A stretch of 64,000 nt of DNA from NCBI GenBank assembly GCA_937959285.1, contig CALGAR010000064.1, forward strand, positions 65,569 through 129,568, given 5' to 3'. Below the pieces are notes generated by a model. That model worked only from the letters and a program-made list of their open reading frames with translations. It was not told where the DNA came from and did not search any database. This DNA is from an uncultured Bryobacterales bacterium. Lineage in GTDB: Bacteria > Acidobacteriota > Terriglobia > Bryobacterales > Bryobacteraceae. Shown one piece after another: positions 50,050 to 57,999 of the stretch (position 1 is its first letter; each line of letters begins with the position of its first letter). Made by a program: the position numbers and the translations under genes.

Positions 50050-50415
50050 ATGCAAGATCGGCGAATCGAACCGAGGATGCTGTGTGCGGATCTAGTCGAG
50101 GTGCAGTGGAGGGATAAGAATGGCAAGCTCCGCAGGGCTATCGCAAATCTCGAAGACATTTCTCTGTCTGGAGCATGCGTTCAATTGGAGGTAGCCATCC
50201 CTCTGAACACCACTCTGCGCATCGTCCATGGAAAGGGTGCGCTGCACGGCCAGGTTCGCTATTGCGTCTACCGGGAAATCGGTTACTTCCTGGGAATCGA
50301 GTTCGACCCTGACTGTAAGTGGTCCCAAAGCAACTTCCGTCCCCAGCACCTGCTGGATCCCCGTAAGCTGGTTGCTCGAACCCAGCAACAAGCGAGCGAT
50401 CAGCACACAGCCTGA
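50050..50415 (+). CDS. PilZ domain protein (c-di-GMP receptor)
   Basis: A 121-residue PilZ protein. The cyclic-di-GMP-binding signature is present: RRIEPR near the N-terminus (R-x3-R type) and EDISLSGACV (D/N-x-S-x-x-G). GAGAGG precedes the ATG. It is a single-domain adaptor, probably turning c-di-GMP levels into effects on a partner protein. It converges with pdhB. Target unknown. Confidence 0.88.
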   Translation: MQDRRIEPRMLCADLVEVQWRDKNGKLRRAIANLEDISLSGACVQLEVAIPLNTTLRIVHGKGALHGQVRYCVYREIGYFLGIEFDPDCKWSQSNFRPQHLLDPRKLVARTQQQASDQHTA

Positions 50416-50455
50416 CAGCGCAGCCTTTGGCCGGCTGGGGCTGGCACGGCGCCCC

Positions 50456-51427
50456 TCAGTAATTCAGGAGCCACCGCGCCTTTTCGACAATCTTCGCCGC
50501 ATTGGGGAGGAACGCCTCCTCAAGCGGCGGGCTGTAGGGAACCGGGACATCCGGGGCAGCGATTCGAACCACGGGGCCATCCAGCGAATCAAAAGCCTTT
50601 TCCGTGATCCTTGCCGCGATTTCCGCTCCAACTCCGCCGGTTAGCGTGGCTTCATGAAGGACGATGACCTTGGAGGTCTTCCTGACGCTCTCGAGGATCG
50701 TTTCCTCGTCGATCGGCAGGACCGTCCTGAGGTCTACAATCTCGACCGAAATTCCCTCCCCTGCCAACTGATTGGCTGCCTCGTCCGCCTCATAGACCAT
50801 CGCCCCGTAGGTAATGATGGACAAGTCCGAGCCTTCTCTGAAGACGCGCGCCTTCCCAATCGGTACTGTATAGTCGCCTTTGGGAATCTCTTCCTTGATC
50901 CGGCGGTAAAGGGCTTTGTGCTCGAAGAAAATGCACGGATCGTCGTCACGAATCGCTGCTTTAATCAGTCCCTTGGCGTCATAGGCCGTTGCCGGACAGA
51001 TCACCTTGAGGCCGGGTGTGTGAACGAACCAGGCCTCCGGGTTTTGCGAATGGAAGGGCCCGCCATGAATGCCGCCGCCCGACGGGGCACGTACCACAAT
51101 CGGGACCGGAGCGTTCCAGCGATAACGGCACTTTGCCGCGAAGTTCACAATCTGGTCGAAGGCGCAGCTAATGAAATCTGCGAACTGAATTTCAGCCACG
51201 GGACGCAAGCCGTTGAAGCTCGCTCCGATCGCGGCGCCGACGATCGCCGATTCGGAGATCGGTGTGTCAACAACACGGCGCTCACCGAACCGCTCCAGCA
51301 TGCCCGCCGTAATTTTGAAGGCTCCGCCGTAGACGCCGATGTCTTCTCCGAGCAGGAAGACGTTCTCATCCCGCTCCATCTCCTCCCAGATTCCTTCACG
51401 AATCGCTTCAAGGTAGGTCGTCGGCAT
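50456..51427 (-). CDS. pdhB: Pyruvate/2-oxoacid dehydrogenase E1 subunit beta
   Basis: A 323-residue E1-beta subunit. It starts at ATG 51427, two bases past the pdhA stop; the open frame extends out of frame through pdhA, which is an artefact. Motifs: FLLGEDIGVYGGAFK, DTPISESAIVGAAIG, the potassium/TPP region PSGGGIHGGPFHSQ, and DLRTVLPID near the C-terminus. With PdhA it decarboxylates pyruvate (or branched-chain 2-oxoacids) and passes the acyl group to a lipoyl E2. No E2 or E3 is in this window. Confidence 0.92.
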   Translation of the reverse strand: MPTTYLEAIREGIWEEMERDENVFLLGEDIGVYGGAFKITAGMLERFGERRVVDTPISESAIVGAAIGASFNGLRPVAEIQFADFISCAFDQIVNFAAKCRYRWNAPVPIVVRAPSGGGIHGGPFHSQNPEAWFVHTPGLKVICPATAYDAKGLIKAAIRDDDPCIFFEHKALYRRIKEEIPKGDYTVPIGKARVFREGSDLSIITYGAMVYEADEAANQLAGEGISVEIVDLRTVLPIDEETILESVRKTSKVIVLHEATLTGGVGAEIAARITEKAFDSLDGPVVRIAAPDVPVPYSPPLEEAFLPNAAKIVEKARWLLNY

Positions 51428-51429
51428 GG

Positions 51430-52446
51430 TTACTCCGCGTAGACGCCTTGCGTAAGAGTAGCAGGATCGGGGTAAGGGCTCTTTTCCGCCCACTCGATCG
51501 CCGCATCCACTTCCGCCCGGATGCCGGCGTTCATCTCGTCGATCGTGGAACGGTCCGCCCAGCCGCGTTCGAGCATCAACGTTTCCAGCCGGCGGATCGG
51601 GTCCTTCGCTTCCCACTCCTTCCAAAGGTGCGCCGGAACATAGCTTGCTGAGTCGTGCGCAGAGTGCCCTGTCATGCGGAAAGTCTTGCACTCGATCATG
51701 TACGGACCGAAGCCGCGGCGGGCGTGTTCGGCCGCACGCAGCGCCGCATGATAGACAGCGAACACATCGTTGCCGTCGACAATCTCCGCCGGAATACCGT
51801 AGCCCGGCCCGCGATCCGCTACATTCGCGCAGGCCATCTGCTTCTCGAGCGGGGTTGAGTAGGCGTATTGATTGTTGTTGCAGATCAGGACCAGCGGAAG
51901 CCTTTGCACGGCTGCCAGATTGATGCCCTCGTGCCAGTCGCCTCTGCTCGTCGCCCCGTCGCCGAAGAACACGAAGGCAATGTCCTTCGTGCCCTTGTAC
52001 TTCAAGGCAAAGGCCGATCCGGCTGCAACGGGAATCGAGGCGGCCATTGCGCTGATGATGGCGACAATCTTCAGGTTGAGGTCGCCCATGTGCATGTTGC
52101 CGTCGCGTCCCTTTGTGAGGCCGCCGACGCGTCCCATGTACTGTGCGAATACCTGCCGGGGGTGAACTCCGCGAATGAAATAGAGTCCGAGATCCCGGTG
52201 ACATGGATAGAGCATGTCATCGGGTTTCGCGGCCATGCCAGCACCGACACAAATGGCCTCCTGCCCGCGGCCGACGTAGACGCCTCCGAGAATCTTGCCC
52301 TGTCGGTACAGCTTGCGCTCGATGCGATCTTCTACCTCACGCATCAGCGACATGTGGTAGAGAAAACGACGCGCAAGCTCAGCTTGTTCCGAGCTGTCTG
52401 CGGCTTCCTGGAGGGTGATGGATGTTGCTCGATTTACGGCTGCCAT
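51430..52446 (-). CDS. pdhA: Pyruvate/2-oxoacid dehydrogenase E1 subunit alpha
   Basis: A 338-residue E1-alpha subunit with the TPP motif FFGDGATSRGDWHEGINLAA near residue 160 and the phospho-loop region FRMTGHSAHDSASY. The N-terminal MAAVNRATSITLQEAAD and the RGQEAICVG motif are typical. A 143-base gap upstream with no further gene contains its promoter. The pyruvate or branched-chain specificity cannot be settled from sequence. Confidence 0.92.
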   Translation of the reverse strand: MAAVNRATSITLQEAADSSEQAELARRFLYHMSLMREVEDRIERKLYRQGKILGGVYVGRGQEAICVGAGMAAKPDDMLYPCHRDLGLYFIRGVHPRQVFAQYMGRVGGLTKGRDGNMHMGDLNLKIVAIISAMAASIPVAAGSAFALKYKGTKDIAFVFFGDGATSRGDWHEGINLAAVQRLPLVLICNNNQYAYSTPLEKQMACANVADRGPGYGIPAEIVDGNDVFAVYHAALRAAEHARRGFGPYMIECKTFRMTGHSAHDSASYVPAHLWKEWEAKDPIRRLETLMLERGWADRSTIDEMNAGIRAEVDAAIEWAEKSPYPDPATLTQGVYAE

Positions 52447-52589
52447 GTCGAAGTACTCCGCGGACGCCAGTCCAAAGGACTTAGTATAGCCTTTTCAAGC
52501 GATCCGTCTTACAACCAGTCTTGCAGGACGCAGAATGAGCGGGGGTTTTGAGTAGCCGGAGCCGGGTCTGGCTCCGGCCGCAACGACGC

Positions 52590-53861
52590 TCAGATGAATT
52601 TGTATTGACCGGGCACCGGCAAGGGCGGGACTTCCATCTTGAGATCGTAGTCGAAAGCCTTTGGCATCAGGTCCAGTTTGGAATTCATGATCATGTCCCA
52701 CGTCACTTCGATCCCCGAATAGGCGGATTCGCGGGCCATGATGCACGTCATCGTGCTTTCGGCCACCGCCATGGCGTGATTGATGTAGGGGCCGTCGCCG
52801 CGAATGCTGTTGACCAGCGCAGTATGTTCCGCAACATACGGATTCGCTTTCCGTTCGCCCATGTCGTGCACGTTGCTTCGCCCCTTGGTGCCGACAACCA
52901 GCTCACTGACGTTGTTGTGGAGCCCGCGCGGGAACTGGCGGCAGTAGCTGGACAGGCGCACGCCATTCGGATACTCAAAGTCGGCCGCAATGTGATCGTA
53001 GATGTTCCCGTGCACCTCGTCGCGGGGACGCCAGACAGCTCCGCCGGTCGCGACGACCTTCACGGGGTGAGTCCCCATGACCCAGTTGATGACATCGATG
53101 TTGTGCAGGTGCTGCTCTACAATCTGGTCGCCGCAAATCCAGACGTAGGAGTACCAGTTGCGGTGCTGCCAGGTCATGTCGCCCCACTTCGGGTCGCGTC
53201 CCTTGGGCTGCTGGATGACCGGCGTGCCGACCCAATAGGCATAAGCGGCTACGATGTCGCCGATTGCTCCCTCCTGGATCTTGCGCACGGTCTCCATGTA
53301 GTCCGCGGAAAAGCGCCGCTGGGCGCCCGAAACGACGGTCAGCTTCAGCTCTTCGGACTTCTTGGCGGCCGCCATAAACCGCCGCACATTCACGGGATCC
53401 GTTCCAAACGGCTTCTCGCAGAAGACATGCTTCTTCGCCTCGACCGCCGCTTCAAAATGCATCGGACGATATCCCGGCGGCGTCGTGAGCATCACGATAT
53501 CGATATCGGAGTTAATGACCTTCTTATAGGCGTCGAAGCCGATGAATTTATGCTCGGGGGAAATCTTGACGCGCTGCCACACCGCGGGATGCCTTTCGCG
53601 GATCCAATTCAGGTTCGACTCGAGCTTGTCCTCAAAGATATCGCCGGCAGCGACTACCTCGACATTCTCCGAGCCATTGATCAGATCAACGATGGCCTGG
53701 CGGCCTCGACCGCCAACTCCAACGATTCCCGCTTTCAGCTTTTCCTTTCCCGCACCCCGAACTAACTCAGGCTTAATGATCGTAAATGCCGTTGCAGCGG
53801 CGCCGATGCCAGTCGAGCCCTTCAGAAAAGAGCGGCGTGAAGGAACTTCTTTCTTTTCCAT
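52590..53861 (-). CDS. Tat-exported Gfo/Idh/MocA family oxidoreductase
   Basis: A 423-residue oxidoreductase. The ATG at 53861 opens a twin-arginine signal (EVPSRRSFLKGSTGIGAAA); upstream codons to 53966 are not credible. Dinucleotide motif GIVGVGGRGRQ near residue 46, the family EKPFGTD, and HNIDVINWVMGTHP. Paralogue of the gene at 17,698. Divergent from a DapA-like aldolase gene. Substrate unknown; likely a sugar or glycoside oxidation/reduction in the periplasm. Confidence 0.84.
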   Translation of the reverse strand: MEKKEVPSRRSFLKGSTGIGAAATAFTIIKPELVRGAGKEKLKAGIVGVGGRGRQAIVDLINGSENVEVVAAGDIFEDKLESNLNWIRERHPAVWQRVKISPEHKFIGFDAYKKVINSDIDIVMLTTPPGYRPMHFEAAVEAKKHVFCEKPFGTDPVNVRRFMAAAKKSEELKLTVVSGAQRRFSADYMETVRKIQEGAIGDIVAAYAYWVGTPVIQQPKGRDPKWGDMTWQHRNWYSYVWICGDQIVEQHLHNIDVINWVMGTHPVKVVATGGAVWRPRDEVHGNIYDHIAADFEYPNGVRLSSYCRQFPRGLHNNVSELVVGTKGRSNVHDMGERKANPYVAEHTALVNSIRGDGPYINHAMAVAESTMTCIMARESAYSGIEVTWDMIMNSKLDLMPKAFDYDLKMEVPPLPVPGQYKFI

Positions 53862-54014
53862 AGCTGTGGCTACCTCGGCGGTATTGTATAACCTAATCGG
53901 AGCAGGCAGAAGCTCGGACAGCCGTTTGTGGCTTGCCGTACGGCCTGATCCGGTCCGGTGCAACAATAAGAGTGTACGACCGGCCGGTGAGTAGCATCGG
54001 CCCGGAGGAAAACC

Positions 54015-54917
54015 TTGGCAGCGATTGAGGGAGTTTATGTTGCCGCCATTACGCCTCGCCGCCCTGCCAACGGCGAGATTGATCTTGGGGCCACCCTGGA
54101 TCTGATTGACTTCCTCGGCTCGTCAAAGGTGCAGGGGATTGTCCTTTTCGGGTCGACCGGCGAGTTCCTGCATTTCGAGGTCGAAGAGCGGCAGAGGCTG
54201 ATTCCCCTTGCGGTGAAGCGAAGCCGGGTGCCCGTGATCGTCAATGTCTCTCACTCCACCCTTGACGGTTCCGTACGGCTTGCTCTGGCCGCTCGCAGAG
54301 CCGGGGCGGAAGCGGTCCTGCTGATGCCGCCCTATTTCTTCCGTTACGAGCAGGAAGAGATCAAACACTTCTATCGTGCATTCTCCCAGGAGCTCGACGG
54401 CTCGATCCCGATCCTGTTGTACAACATTCCGGAGTTTACGAATCCCCTGTCAGTCGAGACGGCGGTCGAGCTGCTGCTGTCTGGCGCGTTCGCTGGAATT
54501 AAAGATTCGAGCGGCAGATTCGAAGACTTCCGGCGGATACAATCCTGCACCTGCGGCCGCGGCCTCTCTTACCTGGTCGGCAATGACCTTATCTTCCCTG
54601 AGGCGCGGGCTGAAGGCGCAAGCGGGGTGGTGTCCGGAGTAGCCTGCGCCGCCCCCGAATTGATGCTGGCTCTCGACCGCGCCGTTGCCGCCAGCGACAG
54701 CAGAAAGGAGAGGCTGGCGCGGAGGCTGCAAGAATTCCTCTCCTGGATCGATTCCTTTCCTACACCCGTCGGCGTCAAAGAAGCAGTGGCGCTGCGCGGC
54801 ATCAAGACCGGCCCGCACGCCACGCCGCCCAGCCCGGCGATGCAAAAGAAGCTATCTGAGTTTCGGGACTGGTTCCCCGGCTGGCTTGCCGAGGTGAAGA
54901 AGGATGCGGCGTTTTGA
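54015..54917 (+). CDS. DapA/N-acetylneuraminate lyase family aldolase
   Basis: A 300-residue TIM-barrel lyase. GSTGEFLHFEVEER is the pyruvate-binding loop, LLYNIPEFT carries the catalytic Tyr, and the Schiff-base Lys is in GIKDSSGRFEDF near residue 160. TTG start. Its end overlaps the next gene by 14 bases. Members make or split 2-keto acids; with the sugar enzymes around it, a sugar-acid aldolase is as likely as dihydrodipicolinate synthase. Confidence 0.84.
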   Translation: MAAIEGVYVAAITPRRPANGEIDLGATLDLIDFLGSSKVQGIVLFGSTGEFLHFEVEERQRLIPLAVKRSRVPVIVNVSHSTLDGSVRLALAARRAGAEAVLLMPPYFFRYEQEEIKHFYRAFSQELDGSIPILLYNIPEFTNPLSVETAVELLLSGAFAGIKDSSGRFEDFRRIQSCTCGRGLSYLVGNDLIFPEARAEGASGVVSGVACAAPELMLALDRAVAASDSRKERLARRLQEFLSWIDSFPTPVGVKEAVALRGIKTGPHATPPSPAMQKKLSEFRDWFPGWLAEVKKDAAF

Positions 54918-56568
54918 ACTGCTCGTGCTACTGCTTGTGGCGCCGGTCCTGCCGGCGCAGAGGATTTCTTACGAAACCGGTCCGCAAGTCCGAACCTTCA
55001 TCTCCGATGTCGACGGCTCAGCGCAGCCCTACGCGCTTTACGTGCCTCCGGACTTTGATCCTGACAAGAAGTATCCGCTGGTCCTCAGCCTGCACGGGGC
55101 CTACTCAAACCACCGGCTGAATTTGAAGCGCGTGTTCGGGAAAGGAAGCCGCTTGCCGCTCACCGACTCCTCAGCTGGCGGTTTTCCAAAGTTTCCGAAT
55201 GTTCCGTACCTCGTCGCGTCGCCTTTGGCTCGCGGCACGATGGGCTACCAAGGGATACCCGAAAAGGACGTCTACGATGTGCTTGAAGAGGTGAAGCGGC
55301 AGTTTCCGGTGGATGAGGATCGGATCTATCTGACGGGCGAATCCATTGGCGGCGGCGGCGCGTTGTGGCTGGGGCTGACCCGTCCGGACATCTGGGCGGC
55401 GGTCGCCGCAGTCTGCCCCGCCAATCCGGAAGGCGTTGAAGAGCTGGCGCCCAACGCCCTCAACCTCCCAATCCACCTGTTTCACGGAGCCGCGGATCCT
55501 GCGGTTCCTGTAGAGACGTCACGGGCGTGGCAGAAGAGGCTGCTCGAAAACGGCGCCAAAGTGGAGTATGTCGAGTATCCGAACGTCCGGCACAACGCCT
55601 GGGACCTTGCATACAAGGATGCGTCCATCTTCGACTGGTTCGGACAACACCGGCGGCAGCGCTATCCCGATCATGTACGCTTCGTGACGCGCCGCCACAA
55701 GTACAACTCCGCCTACTGGATTCGAGTCGATGCGCTGCAGGGTGCGGATCTGGCTTCCGTGGACGCGTCCATCCCTGAAAACAACAGCGTCCGCATCGAC
55801 ACGAAACACGTTTACGGATTGACGCTCCGGCTGGCAGGTCATCCACGGATTTCGGCGAACCGCCCGCTTCGCATCACAGTCGACGGAACTTCGCTGCGCG
55901 TTCCCGCGCGGGGCGACATCTCACTGGTTCATACTGCGAAAGGCTGGCGGGTAGCCAGGCTCCCCGAGGACAGGAACACGAAACGTCCCGGGTCCGAGGG
56001 TCCGATCGGAGAGGCGCTAAATGCACGCCACATCTACGTTTACGGTACCGCCGACTCTCCCGACGAAGAAGTTCTCGCGGCCCGCCGCGCTGTCGCCAAA
56101 GATGCCGCCGAATGGTCCACACCGAGCTTCAAAGCGTCTGTCTCCTTTCGTGTGCTTGCAGACAAAGACGTGACCGAAGAGGACCTCCGGACGTTGAATC
56201 TCATCCTGTTCGGCACGCGGGAGACGAACTCCCTCATCGCGCGGTTCTCAAGCCGCTTTCCAATGTCTCTTCATGCCGGCGCAGCGGATTACGGGCTCGT
56301 CTTCGTTGCGCCCATTGATGGGCGGCTTGTTGTCGTCAATTCGGGGCGGCCCTGGTGGACGGGCGGGGACAAAAGGCGGCCCGTCGCCTTGCGCTACTTC
56401 CCAATCCCCAACCGCCCGGCCTTTGTGGCTGCGACATTTCCCGATTACGTCGTCTTCAAGGGATCTCTGGAGAATATCGTCGCTGAGGGATACTTCGAAA
56501 GGGACTGGACTTTGCCCAAGGAACATGCGGAAAAGTTGAAGGCCACTGGGGCCATACAGATTCGATGA
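54904..56568 (+). CDS. Exported alpha/beta hydrolase (esterase/PHB-depolymerase-like)
   Basis: A 554-residue exported hydrolase (signal MRRFELLVLLLVAPVLPAQ). The nucleophile elbow is TGESIGGGGALWL (Ser near residue 149), the acid HGAADPAVPV, and the His VRHNAWDLA near residue 236. The C-terminal 300 residues form a second domain with no family I recognise. It overlaps the aldolase gene and is followed by the decarboxylase with an ATGA-type overlap. Probably acts on polysaccharide or ester substrates outside the cytoplasm. Confidence 0.78.
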   Translation: MRRFELLVLLLVAPVLPAQRISYETGPQVRTFISDVDGSAQPYALYVPPDFDPDKKYPLVLSLHGAYSNHRLNLKRVFGKGSRLPLTDSSAGGFPKFPNVPYLVASPLARGTMGYQGIPEKDVYDVLEEVKRQFPVDEDRIYLTGESIGGGGALWLGLTRPDIWAAVAAVCPANPEGVEELAPNALNLPIHLFHGAADPAVPVETSRAWQKRLLENGAKVEYVEYPNVRHNAWDLAYKDASIFDWFGQHRRQRYPDHVRFVTRRHKYNSAYWIRVDALQGADLASVDASIPENNSVRIDTKHVYGLTLRLAGHPRISANRPLRITVDGTSLRVPARGDISLVHTAKGWRVARLPEDRNTKRPGSEGPIGEALNARHIYVYGTADSPDEEVLAARRAVAKDAAEWSTPSFKASVSFRVLADKDVTEEDLRTLNLILFGTRETNSLIARFSSRFPMSLHAGAADYGLVFVAPIDGRLVVVNSGRPWWTGGDKRRPVALRYFPIPNRPAFVAATFPDYVVFKGSLENIVAEGYFERDWTLPKEHAEKLKATGAIQIR

Positions 56569-57980
56569 CTCCAACAAGCAGATATGAGGATCTGAGCCCG
56601 GAGGAATTCCGGCGGCTCGGTTATGAAGTGATTGACTGGATTGCCGACTATCTGGAGGATGTGAGAAGCCGCCCTGTGCTGCCGGACGTAAAGCCCGGCG
56701 AATTGGTCGACAAGCTGCCCGCATCGCCGCCCGAGCACGGTTCGGACATCGAGGACATCTTCGACGACTTCCGCCGAATCATCCTGCCGCATGTCACCCA
56801 CTGGAACCATCCTCGCTTTATGGCCTATTTTTCGATCTCCGCATCCGCGCCCGGCATTCTTGCCGAAGCGCTGATTGCCGCGTTGAATACCAACGGCATG
56901 GTATGGAAGTCAAATCCGGCTGGAACGGAGCTGGAAGAGGTGACGCTGGGATGGATTCGCGAGTGGCTTGGCCTTCCGTCCCATTACTTCGGCATCATTC
57001 ATGACACCGCATCCACCAGCACCATGCATGCTATCGCTGCCGCGCGCTGCTGGGCGGATCCCGGCGTGCGTTTCACAGGCAGCTCTCGCGGCCTGACTCT
57101 CTACACTTCCCAGGAGGCTCATTCTTCTGTCGAAAAAGGCGCGATTGCGATTGGAATCGGTCAGGATAACGTACGTAAGGTGCCGGTGGACTCCGACTAC
57201 CGGATGTGTCCGAAACGGCTGCGGGAGATGATCCGCCAGGACCGCGACGCGGGTAAAAGACCCTTCTGCGTTGTCCCGACTATCGGAACCACATCGACAA
57301 CGAGCATCGACCCGGTGCCGGCAATCGCCGACATCGCCGAGCAAGAGAGGCTATGGATGCACGTCGACGCCGCCTATGGCGGGGCAGCGGCGGTGGTTCC
57401 CGAGCTAAAGCATCTGCTCGAAGGGTGTGAGCGAGCGGATTCGATTGTAATGAATCCTCACAAGTGGTTCTTCACGCCCCTTGACCTGAGCGCTTTCTAC
57501 ACACGCCACCCGCAGGTCCTGCGAGACGCCTTCTCTCTGGTTCCTGAATACTTGCGCACGCAAGCCGACCCGCGCGCCGTGAACTACATGGACTACGGCG
57601 TCCCGCTCGGGCGGCGGTTCCGAGCATTGAAGCTGTGGTTTGTCCTCCGATATTTCGGACGCGAAGGCATGGCAGCGATCATTCGGAATCACATCAGGTG
57701 GGCGGGGGAGCTTGCTGAGCTGATCCGGCGGAGCGAGCATTTCGAACTGACCGCCCCTGTGACCCTGTCGCTTGTGTGCTTTCGTTATCGGGGAACCGAC
57801 GAGCAGAACCAGCAATTGCTTGAAGAAATTAATCGCTCCGGAGCGGTGTTCCTGTCTTCGACGACGGTGAACGGACGCTTTATGATCCGCCTCGCTATCG
57901 GGAACCTCCGTACGACCAGAGACGACGTCATGGCTGTGTGGGACCTGATTCAAACAACGGCTGCGCGAATGTTTGCGTAG
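56565..57980 (+). CDS. PLP-dependent aromatic-L-amino-acid decarboxylase family
   Basis: A 471-residue group II decarboxylase. The N-terminal helix (EEFRRLGYEVIDWIADYL) is typical, the PLP lysine is in NPHKWFFTPLD near residue 303, and SSVEKGAIAIG and DAAYGGAA are family motifs. It could make tryptamine, tyramine, phenylethylamine or dopamine-type amines. Fourth in a run with aldolase and hydrolase, overlapping the hydrolase by four bases. Its stop lies in an 11-base tandem duplication. Confidence 0.87.
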   Translation: MTPTSRYEDLSPEEFRRLGYEVIDWIADYLEDVRSRPVLPDVKPGELVDKLPASPPEHGSDIEDIFDDFRRIILPHVTHWNHPRFMAYFSISASAPGILAEALIAALNTNGMVWKSNPAGTELEEVTLGWIREWLGLPSHYFGIIHDTASTSTMHAIAAARCWADPGVRFTGSSRGLTLYTSQEAHSSVEKGAIAIGIGQDNVRKVPVDSDYRMCPKRLREMIRQDRDAGKRPFCVVPTIGTTSTTSIDPVPAIADIAEQERLWMHVDAAYGGAAAVVPELKHLLEGCERADSIVMNPHKWFFTPLDLSAFYTRHPQVLRDAFSLVPEYLRTQADPRAVNYMDYGVPLGRRFRALKLWFVLRYFGREGMAAIIRNHIRWAGELAELIRRSEHFELTAPVTLSLVCFRYRGTDEQNQQLLEEINRSGAVFLSSTTVNGRFMIRLAIGNLRTTRDDVMAVWDLIQTTAARMFA

Positions 57981-57999
57981 CTACTTAGTAGCTACTTAA
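57978..57999. repeat. 11-bp tandem duplication at converging stop codons
   Basis: TAGCTACTTAG (57978-57988) is followed at once by TAGCTACTTAA (57989-57999). It carries the decarboxylase stop (57978-57980) and the stop of the converging membrane protein (57992-57994). Confidence 0.8.

Noticed and set aside
51428..52204. Upstream extension of the pdhB ORF
   Set aside because: Out-of-frame reading of pdhA; the real start is ATG 51427.
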